A stretch of 64,000 nt of DNA. Origin: Corbicula japonica (lineage: Eukaryota; Mollusca; Bivalvia; Venerida; Cyrenidae). Location of the stretch: contig JAZAYU010000114.1 of assembly GCA_038501625.1 (NCBI GenBank), positions 1,054,001 to 1,118,000 on the forward strand. Direction: 5' to 3'. The stretch's first letter is position 1, and every line of letters starts with the position of its first letter. Shown here one piece after another: positions 48,701 to 59,052 of the stretch. A model generated the notes under the pieces. That model saw only the letters and a list, made by a program, of their open reading frames with translations. It was not told where the DNA came from and did no database searches. A program made the position numbers and the translations under genes.

Positions 48701-51700
48701 TTTTTACAATGACGTCACTAACTTGAATATATTACGTCAGATACTTGAAGACGTGACGTCACTCACGTGACTCATTCTACATGGGGGGGTGTAGGATCAA
48801 AATTTCCTACACGGGTGAAAACACCGGATGACCTGATCTGGTATGCAAGAAACATATATACAGAACTTACCAACAGAACTTCTCCAAATCCAAAATGATG
48901 ACTAGAATCTGACTCCTCAGGTTTCCTGTCTTTGTACATGAAGAGAGCGACACCTATACAGATCATTGTGATGAACAGGAACTTGGCAGGTGGATATCTC
49001 TTGCGCGCAAATATAATGCCCAGAATCATGACCGGAATAGGTTTGACTGACTTGCCAAGTACCTGAAACGACAGTCATGGATCAAATATAAGACCAGTCA
49101 GTTTTACTAGAAATACTGTGTAGATCCAGATCAGCCGGCAAATTACACAGTATTTAATTTAGCATTGAAGTAAGTTAACTCTTTATTCCAGAGGATATGG
49201 GTGTTATTCACAGGCAAACACTGTAGATCCAGATCAGCTGGCACATCAATGCAGTCTGATCAGGATTACACAGCTTGCTTTAGATTCACTGTTAAGTATG
49301 TTATTGTTTAGATAACTATTTTAAATAGTTTATGATAAATTAAGTTTTTGTTGTGTTGTTAACTTAATAAAACCGATGAATTAATCATCTAAGTTGAATT
49401 ACTGAGCTGTAACATGAGAGTAGAGTTATCTAAACTGGAAAACTTAGGCCCTTATGATAAGTATATGATTATTACAAATATAGTTGAGACACTTACTTGT
49501 GTAGGATAGGAGATGTACTGTAATGACTGATTACTGGCAAGCATAGCGCCGAGGTAGGTCAGGGAACACGCGGCGTACATTGTATGAGGTGTCGTCTCAT
49601 GCTCCCGAGCAAAGAGTGTCATCGCTGAAAAATAAAAAACACCAAGTTAGGTCAGGAAACATGCCGAGTAAAATAAAAATCACACCACGTATACACTTCT
49701 TATGCACTACACTGTCGAGACGGCACAAATGTGCTGGATGATCTGGATCTACACTGGTCGCACATGAGTAAAAATGCATACGCACACATGCATATGGATG
49801 AAAGGGTAATGAATAACCCTTAAATCCATCCTTACATTGAGAATGTGAATTAGTTAGTGACAGATTTTATTACACTAAAATAACAAAGGGTCAAAACTCT
49901 ACTAAAATTCCTTTATTTTACAACCATCTTAATATCCTGCCTGATCATTTTACAAAGTCTAGTTGCAAATTAAACTTTTGGGGGCCATACCGACAAGGGC
50001 ATTACAATATGCCTCGCACCTGATTAAGTAACATACCTGCTTTAGCAAATATGGCATTGATGATGCACTGAACAAACACCAGTGCCAATGTGTATGTGAA
50101 CTTCTCCTCGGTCTCCCCACTGCCATACTTCCCCTTTGTTCTGAAATTAAAATATATGTGTACATTATTATGATATGCCTAAACTGTTTAAAATATGGAT
50201 ACCAAAATTAAGTAATTAGCATTTATAATTAAAAGCTATATTTGTTAACCAATTACTTCATGGACACTCCTTTTATGACACTGATGACCAGAGTAGATCC
50301 AGATCAGCTGGCACATTCATGTCATCTGACCAAGAGCTACACAGTTCCCATTAAGACTTGGAAGGGTATTTCTGACCAAGAAGCAACCTGGTCACGAGTG
50401 TAGATCCAGATCAAACAGAATAGAATGTGTCAACTGATCTGGATCTACACTGGTCACCATTTGAAGAAAGACATGTTCCAAAGGGTTAAGACTGCCTATA
50501 TTTCCTTAAACATTACATAATTACATGTATTTCTGGATCTCACAACTTTTGTCACATTGCGTACACCCAAATGATTTGGGTCAAATCAGTCTATATGTCT
50601 ATCATATCAAAATCTACACTGTCTGCTTTGCATAAACCAACAAATCCTTAAACTGTAATAAAAATGCCCATGGCATGAATGACAACAATTGGATGGTCAC
50701 ACTTGATCAGGTAATTCCTCACTTATACAGAGGATAAGATTGTCACCTCTGCAAGTACTGTATTGTAGCCAACTAGTCTGATCAGGATCTACGCTGTCTT
50801 GTTTTCAGTCCATTAAAACATTGAAAATATCCTATGACATATGAAATATCCCTTTTGTTTCATAATATATCAGTTTTATTTTACACTTTCCTCCGCTTTT
50901 ATGGAATGGGCAATCGGTGTAAATACGGGGCACATATCAGCTAGCACATCTGGACGCTCTCATCAGGATTTACACTGTTCCATTATTTATTTATTAAGTT
51001 ATTTATTTCTGACAAAATGTGAACAGTGCAGATCCAGATCAGATGGCATGGATGTGCCAACTGATCTGGGTCTACAATCGTTGCACATGCGATTAAATGC
51101 TTTTATTATACTGCAAAGAAATTTCCTTTAATTTGATTGGATAATTTGCCGTTGATGTATGTCCGTATTTACGGATCAGCCGTAGATATTAACTGCACGT
51201 GCCTTTATTTCCCCCTCTGGCCTCCTACCTTTTGTTGTTGTCCGCCATTTTGTTTTGAATTTCAATAAAAATTCATGTTGTTAAGCCTATCTCCTAATTT
51301 GTTTAGCGGTATGCTTAAGGATTACTTAAATTGTTATAGGAAATAATTGTATCAAGTTTATAAAGTTGAATACAATCAGATTATTTTTAATTTTGGAAAA
51401 TAAAAATCGAATGGATAGTCCGCTGAACTCTATAGTAATGACGTCATGCAGGTAAATAAATGACGTCAAGCAGGTAAATTTTGAGGTTCTCAGCGGGAAA
51501 ATAAGATGTTCGGGATTTAGTAAGCGAAATAAATGAAAAACAAATGTTTTCTTATTATCTTTTGTCTAAAAAAGGCTTTGCAGTATAATAAAACAATTAT
51601 TTGGTTCCTTGAAAGGGTATGTGAGGATATATTGCCGGCCTGGGTTTCATATTATCCCTCGCCTACGGCTCGGGTAATATGACACCCAGACCGGATATAT

Positions 51701-54700
51701 CCTCACACACCATGTCAAGAAACCAAATAACTATATAATACATTGTACATGGAGTAAAGGGTTAAGAATTGAATTTTCGAATTTTTATTGCGTTTCATCA
51801 GGATATGAACTGTCAAAATTTGCTTAAAAATGAAATTAGTTTTTAACATTCATACATGGATGTAATGCAGAAAAACAAAATTCAATGTTTATACATGTTA
51901 TTACAATCTTTGACAAACTTTTTCTGTATTTCTCATTTATTGATGTGTGGTAATGATTATGCTGTATACATCTGCACTCAGTTAATCTGCTGTCTGAATA
52001 CACAGCTGCTTCACTGAGCATTGAAAACAGTCACATGACCATAATCAGCCAATCAGGTATGCTCATTTCTGGCAAATGTCACAAAGTACAGTTTTTAGTA
52101 ACAAAATTGGAAAAAAATCTGAATGAAATAGACCATTCTAAGGCAGTACATGTAACTGTTATAACAATTAATACAACAGGTTGTATGCACATTACCAAAA
52201 TACATAAATATTGATTTAATTATAAAATAACAATAAATGCAGCATTATTTATTGTAGTAGACATACTTATGTTAACAAGATTAACTCTTTACTGCACAGA
52301 TATAACTTAAATTATATAGGTGGGTAGTTAAGATCCAGATTATCAGACACATCCATGTATTCTGATACGCTGTTGGCATTGAGATTCATTAGATTATAAG
52401 CAACAACTTCATCCTGGCTGCTGTTCACCCATCTGATAAAAGGCATGTCAATGGAAACTGTTAAATTTGATACATAAACACAACACTTTTTACAGAATGG
52501 CTTAAAATAAAATAAAATACCAAACAATTAATTATATGGACAAGAAAAAAGAGTAAAACTGTTAAGAAAATGTTAAATCCATAAATAAACACAATACTTT
52601 TACCGAATGACATTACTAAAAGTTTAATACCCATCACATGTACATCAACAAAAAATCCATGTAAAACAAGTTCAACTTTATGCTCATTTAATTTATAATT
52701 TAATCCTTGTATTTTGAATACAAATCCTATTTTAACTTAACTTTTACTAGCCTGTTGAAAATATATCAATACATGTACATTAAATTGTACATATCACATG
52801 CACTAAGTGTAGACCCAAAGCCAGTACGATTAGACAGTCTACACTTTTCCCTATACATTTTATAAAACCTTAATCACTCCTCCTCAAACCTATCACCTCC
52901 CTCTCCTCCTTTACTCATTCTCTTTTTTCCCCACCTCTCTCTCTCTGTCAAAAGTAACCAAGAAAATCAAGCCCATAACATGTACATAAATTGATCAGGT
53001 AAATGTTTAAACTTACATGTCTTCCTGTAATATTCCGAGAGCACAGTGGAACACGAGAATACCAAGGGCACATATCAATAACTTCCGATAATTTTGAGGT
53101 TTCTCTTCATATTCCAACGTATGTAACTTATGATCAACTAGCACCTTAAAGTCAGCCATTAAGAAATACTGTTAACACTTTCACAAGAAGACCATGTGTC
53201 AATCTGTTACACTCTGTCACTGAAGAAAATCCTTATCCATTGTGCATAAGCTTATAATACTCCATTCTTTCTAACGTAAAGAGTAAATAAAATATCTACG
53301 GAATTATCCTATCCTATAATTCAATGTCAATCACAGGTCTATATCTTAGGTGAACTGTCAGGCCTTTATGCTCTGGAAGGAATTAAAACTCAGCCTACAT
53401 ACTGTTACATGGCAGTCAACACTGTTTAACATCTACAAAATAAACCACACTGGTAACAAAAAGATACAAAATCAACAACTCTCTTCCACATGAATTCACT
53501 ACTTGATCGAAATCAAATTGTGTTAAACCAATTTTGCATTCATTTAACGCAGCACAGAATAAGCTGGTCTCCATTAGGAGTATCATTACTATTAAACAAT
53601 TTAACAGAACACCAATTACCATTTCCTTTCCACTAAAGAACTCATTTTCTCTCAAGTGGTTGAAATAAACTATTCTCCACATTTTAGTTACAGAAATTTC
53701 TTAATTAATGCCCAAGCCGATGATATGATATTAAATCAAGATGCCGGAAACTGATTAACACTAGTGCGTAAGATTGAAATATCTTGAGGGACTCTACTTT
53801 TTGGAAGTGCAAAAGCTTGCAAATCATGAAATGTGAAAGGGGCATAAATGTAGGTAATATCTCAAGATTTATGGAACATGCGTGTATGGAATGCCATTAC
53901 TGCCTTCTTATAAGTATTACGGCATGGACGAACAGTGTAGATCCAGATCTGTCGGCACATCCATGCTGTCTGATCACGATCTGCACTATTCACTACTTAT
54001 TTAATTAGGTTATTTCTGACCAAAATGCAAACAGCGCAGATCCTGATCAGACATAAGGACATGGTCACACTATTCTCAGGTCGCATATGCCTAAAAAGGC
54101 GTATATATGGAGTAAAGGGTTAAGTTGAGAAGACTAGAAAACCGTTCAAGTTATATATTTGAATCTGGAGGTTGCGGTAATTCAACAATTCCTGGGTGTT
54201 TGATAATGACACTTCAGTGATGATTTAAACTTGATAAGATCATTCACTGAGCTGTTATGCTCCAGAAATTAGTTGACAAATTTTTAACTAAGACATTAAA
54301 CCCCTAATTGTGACCTTGACCTTTCAGGTAGAAAAATGGTTCATGGATGTGATATTCTATGACATGTTTGTGACGTTTGGCAGAAGTCCCTTAATTATGC
54401 CCCCATGTCTGTGCGTCCACCCATCTGTCTGTAACCAACCTGTATGATCAATAACTAGACAAAGATTTGACATACAGTCCTCAGATTTGGTAAGGAGGTT
54501 AGTTATCACAAGTAGATGAGCCTTATTGACTTTGAGGTCAGTAGGTCAAGGTCACAACAGTGACCTTCAATAAAATAACAGCAAATTACTACCCAATTGG
54601 CATTTGGGGGCATAATTATGTGCTTTACAAACATCTCTTGTTGGTATATTGTAGAAATATTATGCTGAAGAATCTGGCGAGTAGACATAGTTCTTTGAGG

Positions 54701-56984
54701 CAACATGTTCAAATTATTCCTGAAGGTCAACACCTGTATATTTCAAATTTGGTTGAAATTCTTGCAGTGTGTTGGCAAGTTATTTTTTTCAGATTAAACA
54801 CTGTGTCTCCAGAACATTTCAGTTTGAACCATAGGTCGTTATTATCCTTTTCCTCCATTATATGTACGCATTTTTATGAATGTGTGACCAGTGTAGATTC
54901 AGAACAGCTAACACATCCGTGCCATCTGATCAGGATCTGCACTGGTCGCATTTTGGTCAGTAATAACTAATGAATGAAAAAGCGAACAGTACAGATTCTG
55001 ATTAGACGAAACGGGTTTGCCAGCTGATCTGGATCTACACTGTTCGCCCACGCAATAAATGTGTATCAATGGCGAAAAGGGTTATATTAACACGTGTGAA
55101 CTTTGAAAAAGATCCATTTCTTTGTTGCAAAGTAATGCTCCAGAGACAAGAATTTCTATACAAATATTGACCTTCAAATCTGAGGTGCAACCTTGAACTC
55201 TGTGGAAAGACTGTCATTCTTAGATACACTGATTTAATGAGGTGAACATACCTGTACAGGTAGGCTTAAGACCCAGTAATGATTTGCAAAGTTATGATCG
55301 CAAAAATAGATTTTGCATATTTTGGACATTAATCATTAAACCTTTGTCTTTGAGGCAATCCCTGTATGAACCCATCAGGGGCCTAAAACTATATGTACTG
55401 TTTTTTAAAAGCAAGTTATATAAAGACATTGATGTTACATGTATTACCAACACGCTGGAAGTGTAACAAACAGCACTTTGTTTTATGGAATGATGGTTAT
55501 TTTTAAAAGATAAAATGTAATCTTTATTAAAAAAACATAATAAACAATAAAATTCTAAAAAAGGCATTACTTGCTAACATTAATCAGTGCTAGTTTAACT
55601 TGTAACTCCACCCATTTTATAAAAGTTTATGATTAGACAATATGACAACATCCAACATCAAGGTCATAATTACATGGTGAAAATGACAAACAGAGCTCTC
55701 ACTACGGGGAGACTTGGGAGAAGCGGTCTCTCAAACGTGACCAGACTTCTCCCTTCTTTGAGCTAAGGGAGAAGTCAGTTTTTATAAATAAGGGAAAGAA
55801 TGCTGTTGACTGCAAACTTCTCCATAATTCAGTAGAATTATGACAAAACTTCTCCATGATTTGCAAGTCTAGTGAGAGCCTTGACAAAGGCCCCAAACTA
55901 TCACTACTATGGCAAAAAATTATCTTGCAATCTTGTAATACAAGTGATCGAGAAGAAAAATAATTAAAAGGAGAATTGTATTATAAATACAAACAATTTT
56001 TCACATCTAACAACAGTCAGTCACACACATATGATAACTAAATGGGCCAAAACTGGATTTTCTGCTGGATTTTGGTGCTTAAAACTCGATATTGGGATTT
56101 CGATCCTTGATATAGGGAAACTCAATCAGAGTCAAGATATCAAGAATTTTAGATCCTGCAAGGATACCAAATGTTTACTGATGATCTGACTAGGGGACTA
56201 AAAATTCCACACTCACACAAAAATTTTAATTTGCATATATTTTTTAGTCATCCATGTGGTCAAACATATGAGCTTATTTGGTAATGGTAAGAGACTCATA
56301 TCTGCTTAAACTCAAAGCAGTGGCATGCAAAACACAGTAGCTTGACTTCAAAACACTGAGCAAACCTTATGCTGCATTGTTCATCTAGCTTCGAAGTACA
56401 AATTAAACCTCTGACACGATGTGCAGATTTGTTGAAAGGCTATACTTCTGAGTCTGACCAAGTGTACAAAAAAATTTAATCGAGTGGGTTAAAAATGACT
56501 GGTTCTTGTTAACTGAATGCGAAAGTATGTCTACGGCTAAAAAATCAACTGTTTCAACAGTCAAATAAACTCCTGTAACAATAACAATTTCTATTTAAAA
56601 AGCTATATAATATTCTTGATAAAAAAGATTGACCGATTCATATAAAGAAAAATCATATTTCAGTTCTTCTTACATTTGAAACAATGTTTCCTTCATGCAT
56701 ATGGCTGATATTGAACAATATATGAAGAGAAGAAGGCTTGTTATCAAAAGTTTGCAATTTATTTTACTGTATCCGAATTTCATTTCCTATCCAAAACTAT
56801 GCAAGTTTATAATAACAAACAGCTGTTGACAATGTCGAAAGGAAAATTGAACTAAATTTAAATAATCAAAATACACTTTTCAGGCTTACATTGATTCCTG
56901 AAGTATTCCATAATAGAAATACGACACGAAAACACCTAGAGCACAAATCAGAAATTTCGTTCGAGATGGCTGTCCGGCAACCAT
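45556..56984 (-). CDS. SLC35B1: SLC35B1 solute carrier (ER ATP/ADP exchanger, UDP-galactose-transporter-related), complete
   Basis: Multi-pass ER membrane carrier of the nucleotide-sugar-transporter/UAA fold; the vertebrate protein exchanges ADP for ATP across the ER membrane. Seven exons join in phase: 56984-56890, 50140-50037, 49624-49497, 49062-48871, 47850-47724, 46884-46778, 45768-45556. They total 966 nt, 321 residues plus TAA, the same size as the usual family member (about 322). Landmarks in order: [13 protein letters not shown] (TM1), [100 protein letters not shown] and VGLGLD-like [14 protein letters not shown] at the C-terminus. An alternative first exon (53159-53017) also fits in phase and would give 337 residues. 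Introns carry many MITEs. The gene is head-to-head with MANBA. Very secure identification. Confidence 0.95.
45835..46032 (+). mobile_element. Double-hairpin MITE in SLC35B1 intron 6
   Basis: TTTCCTCCATATATATGTGT ... AAAGGG|TTAA, about 70 bp upstream of exon 7 on the transcript. Confidence 0.6.
46778..46884 (-). CDS. SLC35B1: SLC35B1 exon 6
   Basis: Acceptor TTTGCAG|GTTTGG and donor GGCCAG|GTTCGT. Encodes [20 protein letters not shown] then [16 protein letters not shown]. The open plus-strand frame across this exon is an antisense shadow. Confidence 0.92.
47724..47850 (-). CDS. SLC35B1: SLC35B1 exon 5
   Basis: Acceptor ATTTTCAG|ATTGTGT and donor CCATCG|GTGAGT. Encodes [20 protein letters not shown] then [20 protein letters not shown]. 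The DGLTGATQD motif is diagnostic for the family. Confidence 0.94.
48475..48574. repeat. 100-bp palindrome in SLC35B1 intron 4
   Basis: GATGGAAAAATCTGTCACC ... GGTGACAGATTTTTCTATC with centre GAACGAGGCTCTGCCGAGTTC. Followed by inverted TTTCTTGCATACC (48607-48620) / GGTATGCAAGAAA (48840-48852) enclosing TGACGTCAC sites at 48710 and 48755. Confidence 0.85.
48871..49062 (-). CDS. SLC35B1: SLC35B1 exon 4
   Basis: Acceptor GTTTCAG|GTACTTG and donor CTGTTG|GTAAGT, phase 0 at both ends. Encodes [40 protein letters not shown] and [10 protein letters not shown] palindrome-bearing inverted-repeat insertion ends about 18 nt beyond its donor. Confidence 0.94.
49178..49290 (+). mobile_element. Half MITE copy in SLC35B1 intron
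   Basis: Left end and first palindrome only; a further palindrome fragment lies at 49108-49157. Confidence 0.55.
49497..49624 (-). CDS. SLC35B1: SLC35B1 exon 3
   Basis: Acceptor TTTCAG|CGATGAC and donor ACACAA|GTAAGT. Encodes [20 protein letters not shown] then [20 protein letters not shown], the family's conserved membrane helices. Confidence 0.93.
49690..49809 (-). mobile_element. Half MITE copy in SLC35B1 intron
   Basis: One palindrome plus the right end GGATGAAAGGGTAA, close to exon 3. Confidence 0.5.
50037..50140 (-). CDS. SLC35B1: SLC35B1 exon 2
   Basis: Acceptor ATTTCAG|AACAAAG and donor GCAG|GTATGT. Encodes (I)[20 protein letters not shown] then [14 protein letters not shown], a highly conserved SLC35B1 segment. 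Confidence 0.93.
50250..50488 (+). mobile_element. Double-hairpin MITE in SLC35B1 intron
   Basis: Both palindromes and a diverged spacer; ends AAAGGGTTAA. Confidence 0.65.
50880..51100 (+). mobile_element. Double-hairpin MITE in SLC35B1 intron
   Basis: Diverged copy with spacer TTTATTTATTAAGTTATTTA TTTCTGAC; another fragment at 50775-50800. Confidence 0.55.
51103..51592. mobile_element. 490-bp TIR element with TGACGTCA sites
   Basis: TTTTATTATACTGCAAAG (51103) and CTTTGCAGTATAATAAAA (to 51592) are exact inverses. Contains ATGACGTCATGCAGGTAAAT and ATGACGTCAAGCAGGTAAAT. The long palindrome at 51595-51735 adjoins it. Confidence 0.65.
51595..51735. repeat. 140-bp palindrome in SLC35B1 first intron
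   Basis: TTATTTGGTTCCTTGA ... GGATATAT ... CTCGCCTACGGCTCGGG centre ... TCAAGAAACCAAATAA. Confidence 0.85.
53017..53159 (-). CDS. SLC35B1: SLC35B1 alternative first exon 1a
   Basis: The ATG at 53159 opens [20 protein letters not shown], followed by [20 protein letters not shown] and ILQED, then AT|GTAAGT. The donor phase is identical to exon 1b, so it joins exon 2 without a frameshift and gives an N-terminus 16 residues longer. LLICALG and GILQE match exon 1b, but FHCALG replaces YFYYG, the family-conserved part of TM1. The open frame, intact donor and selective similarity argue for a functional duplicate with its own promoter; no transcript evidence is available here. Confidence 0.8.
53922..54118 (+). 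mobile_element. Double-hairpin MITE in SLC35B1 first intron
   Basis: First hairpin and spacer clear, second partly deleted, ends GGAGTAAAGGG|TTAA. Confidence 0.65.
54394..54616. mobile_element. Short HINE/MITE-like element
   Basis: ATTATGCCCCCA and TGGGGGCATAAT are exact inverted ends (223 bp). The interior has GACTTTGAGGTCAGTAGGTC AAGGTCAC, typical of bivalve HINE cores. Confidence 0.7.
54846..55083 (-). mobile_element. Double-hairpin MITE, near-full copy
   Basis: CCTTTTCCTCCATTATATGT ... GCGAAAAGGG; spacer inverted (TTTTGGTCAGTAATAACTAA). Confidence 0.75.
55695..55879. mobile_element. MITE with GCTCTCACTA ends
   Basis: GCTCTCACTA / TAGTGAGAGC inverted ends, 185 bp; the interior repeats GGGAGAAG and CTTCTCC motifs. 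Confidence 0.6.
56890..56984 (-). CDS. SLC35B1: SLC35B1 exon 1b (canonical first exon)
   Basis: The ATG at 56984 has A at -3 and G at +4. It encodes [20 protein letters not shown] then [11 protein letters not shown], with the YFYYG motif of the family. Ends AT|GTAAGC (two bases of a codon), joining exon 2 as ATA (Ile). Intron to exon 2 is about 6.7 kb and contains the alternative exon 1a. Confidence 0.92.
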
Positions 56985-58865
56985 GATTGCGGAATTCCCT
57001 TGATTCTGTCCTGACGCAATAAGAGACGTTGTTAATAATACGTTACGTTCGTCAGTAGAAAATAAACAATACTATTGAACTCAGTTTATATCATACGTGG
57101 CATATTTTTGATGCTTCAGGGCATGAAAACGTCACTGAGAGACCAACATGTGGGTATTTCCCAGTTGTTGACGTGATCGAATCCGATTGGCTGAAATTTG
57201 GAGATAGTTAAAGTTTAAGACTTATACTCCGGTCTTAGTCGTGCTACTAGCGCATATCAATGAAAATACAGCAGCTAAAACTTTCGTGCGAAGTCTGTTT
57301 ACTATGATTGTGAGTTATCGTGTGTAATTTTATTTCCATTGATAAAAACAAGCTCTAATTTGTTCGAACATTTACTTAAATGTTCACGGTTATATTCATA
57401 TTTAAGTTTAATTAAACAAATGCGTAATCTAGTTAATCCAAAGACCTATATTATACATATAGGTCTCTGGTTAATCAAACAACTAAACAAAAACAGATCT
57501 TATAATTTTGTTGCAAACTGATTGAATTTAACATATTTTAATTACAATACATATATTTATCTATATTGACACATATAGATCGTACGTTTCTAATGCCTCT
57601 ACTAGAAAGTGTATGACCATTCCAAAGTTTAGACGTCCAAAATGTTAAGACCACTCTTTCACTGTCTCCATCAACACTGATGCATTTTATCAGGAATCCA
57701 GAAGCTTCGGTAGGTCTATATTTCTGATTTTATGTCCGACTGGAAAGTTCCAAATATACACCTATCTAAATGGGGGGGGGGGGGGGAGGTGGGGGTACTT
57801 TCCTTAAAAAAAACATGATCTACCATATTTTTTAACAGAAAAGCTGCCCCCCCCCTCCCCCCGTAATGAACGTAAAATGGTTCCTTTGGATATTCAATGG
57901 TATTCAGGAAAAAATTCTAACATGCCATAAAAAAACCTGCAATATTAGGAACGCTTAATCTGAACTAGATCTTCTATGTCAAAATTGCATAAACTAGGTC
58001 AAATTTGCATAAACCAGGTCAAATATGCATAAACTATGTCGAATTTGTAGATAGTAATAACGTTAAGTCGATTTAGAGAGTAAGAGTGAATAATAATTGC
58101 GACAAAAAGCTTGGCTTCTATTGAAACTCAAAAGGTTAGATAACCGTTCATCGTGTAAAAAAACATCGTGTTTTTCTACAAAATCAGCATTTTGTTGCAC
58201 ATTTTAGCTTCGTTGGCGTTTTAGGAAAGACACAACCGAATAATTTCAGGACATTTATTCCAATAAGGATCGAATGATCAGACTTAACTAAAAATAATTC
58301 GCCATTAGCAAGTTCAAAGCTATGCAAATGAGGTATACAATTGTTAACAAGTGAAAAGGTTTGCTTGTTTGTTGATCATATCTGGAAATACATTAAGCTT
58401 TCTAACTAAATCACGCAATTTCATCAACTAACGGGGACTGCAGGCTAACTTCAGTCTCTAACGTAAATCAACATCAAACAACCGGTGGTGATTCGATCTA
58501 ATCAAACCTTTCAAATTATGAGCCGTGTGTTATGCGCCAAGGTATTCTATTTACGGGCTTAAGAGTAAAATTGTGTTAAAACAAAACATTGGATTGTTTA
58601 GCTCAATAATACATAAGGCACGTGATTCCGCAAGCAGCATTATTCTAATGACACCGCGCTAGATCATTCTTATCATAGTCAAGGTTTATTATAATCAGAA
58701 GAATCGCGAGATACTGACCTGGCGGAAGAGTGGACTCCAGACTTCCGTTTGCTCTACCAATACGCTTGCAGCAAATGTTTTTCGACTGGTCCGTTTTGCA
58801 GCTGTGCCTACTTAATCCGATTACTCAGCATGTTCTTACAAAAATCTGTGATTAAACACTTGACA
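56985..58865. promoter_or_regulatory. Shared head-to-head interval of SLC35B1 and MANBA
   Basis: The two ATGs diverge across about 1.9 kb that must hold both promoters. No TATA box or CpG cluster could be assigned. 57772-57865 has a G-run and an opposing C-run that can pair or form a quadruplex. 57960-58040 has three or four diverged AAACTAGGTCAAATTTGCAT repeats. Confidence 0.5.
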
Positions 58866-59052
58866 ATGAAGTATTTTATACCTCTGATATTATTTGTTTT
58901 ACTGTGTATGAAGATAATTTCTTTTGCAAACCATGGACAAATTAAGACAGATTACAAAAGGATGGTTGGTTGGAACGGATATAAATCTACCCTGTTTACA
59001 GAGAAGATCATTAGTCTGAATGGAGTCTGGGAACTTTCCAATAGGACAACAG
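58866..59052 (+). CDS. MANBA: MANBA exon 1 (signal peptide)
   Basis: The donor is ACAACAG|GTAAAA after 59052, phase 1. The last about 25 bases (GAACTTTCCAATAGGACAAC and the donor) match the unit of the tandem array that fills the next kilobase. Reading through the donor meets an in-frame TAA after about seven codons. Confidence 0.9.
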
